Source of the DNA: an uncultured bacterium
Lineage (GTDB): Bacteria > Verrucomicrobiota > Verrucomicrobiia > CAIQCK01
Assembly: GCA_903870275.1 (NCBI GenBank)
Contig: CAIQCK010000056.1
Location: 62,001 to 126,000, forward strand
Length of the DNA stretch: 64,000 nucleotides
Direction: 5' to 3'
Shown here piece by piece: positions 60,924-64,000 of this stretch. Both the position numbers and the translations under genes were made by a program. The notes under the pieces are model-generated. The model saw only the letters and a program-made list of their open reading frames with translations, ran no database searches and had not been told where the DNA came from. Every line of letters starts with the position of its first letter. The stretch's first letter is position 1.

Positions 60924-62561
60924 ATGACAACCGAACGATTCATTCCCACACCGGACGGCCAATACAACATCGGCCACCTCTGCACGCGGCTGCAATGCGA
61001 CCGCGGTCTCGCCGGCAAAACCGCCATGCGCTGGATCGGCGCTCACGGCGAGCAGGCCGAATACACCTTCGGCGACCTGGAGCGCGAAAGCTCGCGTTTC
61101 GCCAACGTGATGCAAAACCTCGGTTTTCTGCCGGGCGATGTCTTCTTCATCTTCCTGCCCAAAATGCCGGAGGTTTATTTTTCGTTTCTGGGCGCGCTGA
61201 AGAGCCGGCTCATCACCGGAACGCTGTTCTCCAACTTCGGCGAAGAGGCGCTGCTGGACCGGCTCGATGACGCGAAGGCGAAAGGCATTCTGACCCGCAA
61301 GAGCTACCTCAAGAAACTGCTCCGCATCCGCGAGAAGCTGCCCCACCTGAAGTTCATCCTTCTCGTGGACGCCGCCGAACATCAGGCCTCCGATATCCTG
61401 AGTTTGCCGGCGCTCCTGGGAGAGAGTTCGGATTGTTTTGAGACGCCGCTGACTCCCGCCGAAACGCCGTCGGTGCTGCATTACACGTCGGGTTCCACCG
61501 GCAAACCGAAAGGCGCGCTGCACCGCCACCGCAGCGTCCTCTTGCAAAGCCGGACTGCGGCGGAAGTGCTCGGCCTCCGGCCCGACGACATCTACTGGTG
61601 CACCGCCGACCACGGCTGGGTTACCGGCACGTCCTACGGCATCATCGGGCCGTGGAGCCTCGGTATCACGCAGGTGCATTTCGGCGCCGCGTATGACGCG
61701 GCGAAGTGGTTCGAGCTTTTGGAGAAACACGGCGTCACGGTCTGGTATACCGCGCCGACGGCGCTGCGGATGTTGATGCGCGAGGAACCGGCGCTGTTCG
61801 CCCGGTTCAATCTGGCCAAGTTGCGTCACGTCTTCAGCGTGGGCGAACCGTTGAATCCCGAAGTGATCCACTGGGGCCGCAAGGTGCTCGGCAGGGACAT
61901 CTACGACACGTGGTTCCAAACCGAAACCGGCGCGATCATGATCACGAACCGGCCGGGTCTGACGATCAAGCCCGGTTCGATGGGCACGCCGGTGGCCGGC
62001 GTCGAGGCCGCCATCGTCCGGGACGACGGCAAGGTGTCGCCGGACAACGAACAGGGCAACCTCTGTCTGCGGCCGGGGTGGGATTCCATGTTTGTCTCCT
62101 ACTACCATAACGAAGACGTCTATCGGCAGAAGTTCAAACACGGCTGGTATAGGACCGGCGACACCGCCCGTCGCGACAGCGAGGGATATTATTGGTTCAT
62201 GGGGCGGAGCGACGACGTCATCAACACCGCCGGGCATCTGGTCAGCCCGTTTGAAGTCGAGAGCGCGCTGCTGGAGGTGGAAGGCGTCGCCGAGTCGGGC
62301 GTGATCGGCGCGCCGGATGATTTGTTGTGGGAGAAGGTGGTGGCCTTCGTCGCGTTGCGAAAAGGCGTCGCATGGAACAGCGCTTTGGAACTGAAACTGC
62401 GCCTGCACATTTCCAATCGGGTTTCGACCATGGCCACGCCGCAGGAGTTCCGGGTGCTGGACAACATTCCGAAAAACAAGAGCGGCAAAATCATGCGCCG
62501 GGTGCTGAGGGCGCAGTATCTGGGGCAGGACGCGGGTGATGTCAGCACTTTGGATATTTAA
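60924..62561 (+). CDS. AMP-forming acyl-CoA synthetase / acyl-ACP ligase (ANL family)
   Basis: 545 residues. ANL superfamily: the P-loop motif YTSGSTGKPKGALHRH, YDTWFQTETGAIMIT, YRTGDTARRDSEGYYWFMGR, and the C-terminal catalytic lysine motif PKNKSGKIMRR. It resembles acetyl-CoA synthetase but is shorter than Acs (about 650) and lies just upstream of an acyl carrier protein gene (18 bp gap), so it may load an acyl or amino acid onto the carrier. It starts 2 bp after the preceding exported-protein gene. The carboxylate substrate cannot be told. Confidence 0.88.
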   Translation: MTTERFIPTPDGQYNIGHLCTRLQCDRGLAGKTAMRWIGAHGEQAEYTFGDLERESSRFANVMQNLGFLPGDVFFIFLPKMPEVYFSFLGALKSRLITGTLFSNFGEEALLDRLDDAKAKGILTRKSYLKKLLRIREKLPHLKFILLVDAAEHQASDILSLPALLGESSDCFETPLTPAETPSVLHYTSGSTGKPKGALHRHRSVLLQSRTAAEVLGLRPDDIYWCTADHGWVTGTSYGIIGPWSLGITQVHFGAAYDAAKWFELLEKHGVTVWYTAPTALRMLMREEPALFARFNLAKLRHVFSVGEPLNPEVIHWGRKVLGRDIYDTWFQTETGAIMITNRPGLTIKPGSMGTPVAGVEAAIVRDDGKVSPDNEQGNLCLRPGWDSMFVSYYHNEDVYRQKFKHGWYRTGDTARRDSEGYYWFMGRSDDVINTAGHLVSPFEVESALLEVEGVAESGVIGAPDDLLWEKVVAFVALRKGVAWNSALELKLRLHISNRVSTMATPQEFRVLDNIPKNKSGKIMRRVLRAQYLGQDAGDVSTLDI

Positions 62562-62579
62562 GGGAGGCAACACTTACTC

Positions 62580-62813
62580 ATGACGACCATCGAGAAACTG
62601 AACGGGATCTTTCAGACGGTTTTTGACAACGACGAGATCAACATCCAGCCGGAGATGACCGCCAACGACGTGGACGGCTGGGATTCGCTCTCCCACGTGA
62701 ACCTGATTCTGGCGGTGGAGCAGGGTTTCGGAATCCGCTTCGCGCAAAGGGAACTGCTGACGTTCAAGAACGTCGGCGACCTGCTGCGGAGCATCGAGAG
62801 CAAGCTCGGTTGA
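62580..62813 (+). CDS. Acyl carrier protein
   Basis: 77 residues, a single ACP fold with the phosphopantetheine Ser in the DSL motif (GWDSLSHVNLILAVE). Acidic helix pattern as expected. It is separate from any fatty-acid synthesis cluster and directly behind the ANL ligase, so probably its dedicated carrier. It ends 9 bp before the convergent deacetylase stop. Confidence 0.9.
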   Translation: MTTIEKLNGIFQTVFDNDEINIQPEMTANDVDGWDSLSHVNLILAVEQGFGIRFAQRELLTFKNVGDLLRSIESKLG

Positions 62814-62822
62814 GCGCGGCCA

Positions 62823-63863
62823 TCAGTTCTTCGCAGCCTTCGATTCCATCAACACGCGCACGTGGGCTTCGGCTGACGCGGCCAGCGCCTCCAGATTGTA
62901 GCCGCCTTCGAGCGTCGAGATGAGCCGGCCGCCGCAGTATTTCTCCGCGATGCCTTTGACGATGCGCGTCAACGCCGCGTATCCCTCCGGCGTGACATTC
63001 ATCCGGCCCAGCAAATCGCCCTGGGCAGCGTCGAACCCGGCGGACACAAACACGAAGTCCGGTTTGAACGCGGCCGCCGCGGGTTCGAGTTTCTCCTCGA
63101 ACGCCTTCTTGTAATCCGCGTCGCCGCAACCCGCCGGCAGCGGCACGTTGAGCTTGGAGCCGAGACCTTTGCCCGCCCCTGTTTCGTCCGCGCTGCCGGT
63201 GCCGGGATAGAACGGCGACTGGTGGACGGAAAAGTAAAACACCGTGGGGTCTTCGTAGAACGCCGCCTGGGTGCCGTTGCCATGGTGCACGTCCCAGTCC
63301 ACGATCAGCACCCGGGCGAGCTTGTGCTTCTGCTGGACATAGCGGGCGGCAATGGCCACGTTGTTGAAAAGGCAGAAGCCCATCGCCCGGTTCTTGAGCG
63401 CGTGATGGCCGGGCGGTCGCACGGCGCAAAACGCATTCCTCACCTTTCCCTCCATCACCGCATCCACGGCGACAAGCAAACCTCCCGCCGCCAAGAGCGC
63501 CACGTCATAAGAGGTGGTTGAAGCCGGCGCATCCGGCGTGTCCACGTAGCCGGTGCCAGCCCGGCAGTCCTTCCTGACCCGCTCGACATATTCCGGCAAG
63601 TGAACCGTCGTGATCCAATCGAGTGAAGCCGCCACCGGCCGGAGCGGGACAAGCTCGGCGAGCAGACCATCACCTTCCAACTTCGACACGATGGCGGTGA
63701 GTCGCTCGGGTCGCTCTGGGTGCCCTGCCCCGGTGTCGTGTTTGAGATAGACTTCGCTGTAAACGAAGCCTGTCCTGGCAACGCTCTCCGCTGTTTCGCC
63801 TTGCACAGCGCAAAGGTAGCACAAACCGAAAAGAACAATGATGAATTGGAAGCGATGTTTCAT
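62823..63863 (-). CDS. Exported histone-deacetylase-fold hydrolase
   Basis: 346 residues from the ATG at 63863, which overlaps the stop of the upstream gene by 4 bp. Signal peptide (MKHRFQFIIVLFGLCYLCAVQ). HDAC-family core with all catalytic features: RPPGHHALKNRAMGFCLFNN (twin His), DWDVHHGNGTQ (zinc Asp and His), SAGFDAAQGD (second zinc Asp) and STLEGGYN. Cytosolic relatives act on acetylpolyamines or acetoin; the export signal points to an extracytoplasmic N-acetyl or O-acetyl substrate, and the neighbouring SGNH hydrolase supports an ester or acetyl theme. Confidence 0.88.
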   Translation of the reverse strand: MKHRFQFIIVLFGLCYLCAVQGETAESVARTGFVYSEVYLKHDTGAGHPERPERLTAIVSKLEGDGLLAELVPLRPVAASLDWITTVHLPEYVERVRKDCRAGTGYVDTPDAPASTTSYDVALLAAGGLLVAVDAVMEGKVRNAFCAVRPPGHHALKNRAMGFCLFNNVAIAARYVQQKHKLARVLIVDWDVHHGNGTQAAFYEDPTVFYFSVHQSPFYPGTGSADETGAGKGLGSKLNVPLPAGCGDADYKKAFEEKLEPAAAAFKPDFVFVSAGFDAAQGDLLGRMNVTPEGYAALTRIVKGIAEKYCGGRLISTLEGGYNLEALAASAEAHVRVLMESKAAKN

Positions 63864-64000
63864 TTGTGCTGAAACCACTTCCGAAAAACCTCGTCTTCGG
63901 AGATGCGCTTGGCCAGCAACGCGTAGCCTTCGGTCAGCGGATGACTGGCGTCGGCGTAAAGCGCGCTCGGCAGCAACTCCGGCATGAGGTGCGGGATTTG
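63860..64000 (-). CDS. SGNH/GDSL hydrolase, C-terminal end (partial)
   Basis: The right edge holds the last 46 codons of a minus-strand gene. It contains YADASHPLTEGYALLAKRI, the D-x-x-H block of SGNH esterases that supplies the catalytic Asp and His. Its TGA overlaps the ATG of the deacetylase gene (ATGA), indicating translational coupling. The 5' part lies beyond the window. Confidence 0.75.
   Translation of the reverse strand, partial: QIPHLMPELLPSALYADASHPLTEGYALLAKRISEDEVFRKWFQHK

Overview
The window looks like a piece of a free-living Verrucomicrobiota chromosome (Pedosphaera/Limisphaerales type). The evidence is indirect: high GC over most of its length, several Tat-exported Gfo/Idh/MocA oxidoreductases and sugar isomerase-like proteins, a TIGR03067 protein, DUF1080 and DUF4091 proteins, a large HzsA-like haem/PD40 protein, a lone prepilin-like protein, and many palindromic dispersed repeats. 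There is no rRNA or housekeeping marker that would fix the taxon, so this is an inference.

Layout. 1-7.3 kb: the 3' end of recQ, a palindromic repeat, a secreted esterase, a PocR/AraC regulator and a fused ADP-forming acyl-CoA synthetase/GNAT acetyltransferase. 7.6-9 kb: tRNA-Cys with a terminator, and an exported FecR-domain protein. 9.2-17.9 kb: a transporter block made of an enhancer-binding-protein-like regulator without its GAFTGA segment, a KimA-like potassium/APC transporter, a second APC permease, a PP2C phosphatase-kinase fusion and an ammonium transporter. Three sigma-54-like promoters sit in front of the three transporters. 18-25 kb: a URO-D family protein, a very large putative glycoside hydrolase, an esterase and a hemerythrin. 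25.7-29.3 kb: the ovothiol enzyme OvoA, a lipoprotein and a small membrane protein. 29.3-34.7 kb: two compound palindromes, then an isomerase, a Gfo/Idh oxidoreductase, a cNMP-binding histidine kinase and a receiver-CpaE-like ATPase. A duplicated scrap of the kinase lies 3.4 kb away. 35-45 kb: secreted proteins for carbohydrate or peptide turnover. 45.2-50.1 kb: an exported subtilase and an SdrD/B-repeat surface protein, bounded by direct repeats. 50.1-58.1 kb: a minus-strand run that contains a compact, lower-GC RiPP-like locus (Cys-rich precursor, radical SAM/SPASM maturase, DUF4760 protein) between two barrel-type carbohydrate enzymes, followed by the HzsA-like protein. 58.3-64 kb: a prepilin-like protein, a second member of an uncharacterised exported family, an AMP-ligase plus acyl carrier protein, an exported histone-deacetylase-fold enzyme and the 3' end of an SGNH hydrolase.

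How it fits together. Most genes encode exported enzymes for polysaccharide or peptide degradation, together with nutrient transporters. The best candidate for a new system is the peptide-modification locus at 51.2-53.4 kb: a 67-residue peptide with seven cysteines in fifteen residues (CxCxxCxCxCxCxxC) lies 12 bp upstream of a radical SAM/SPASM enzyme. Next in interest are the sigma-54 promoter set with the GAFTGA-less regulator, and two segments that look like insertions bounded by direct duplications.
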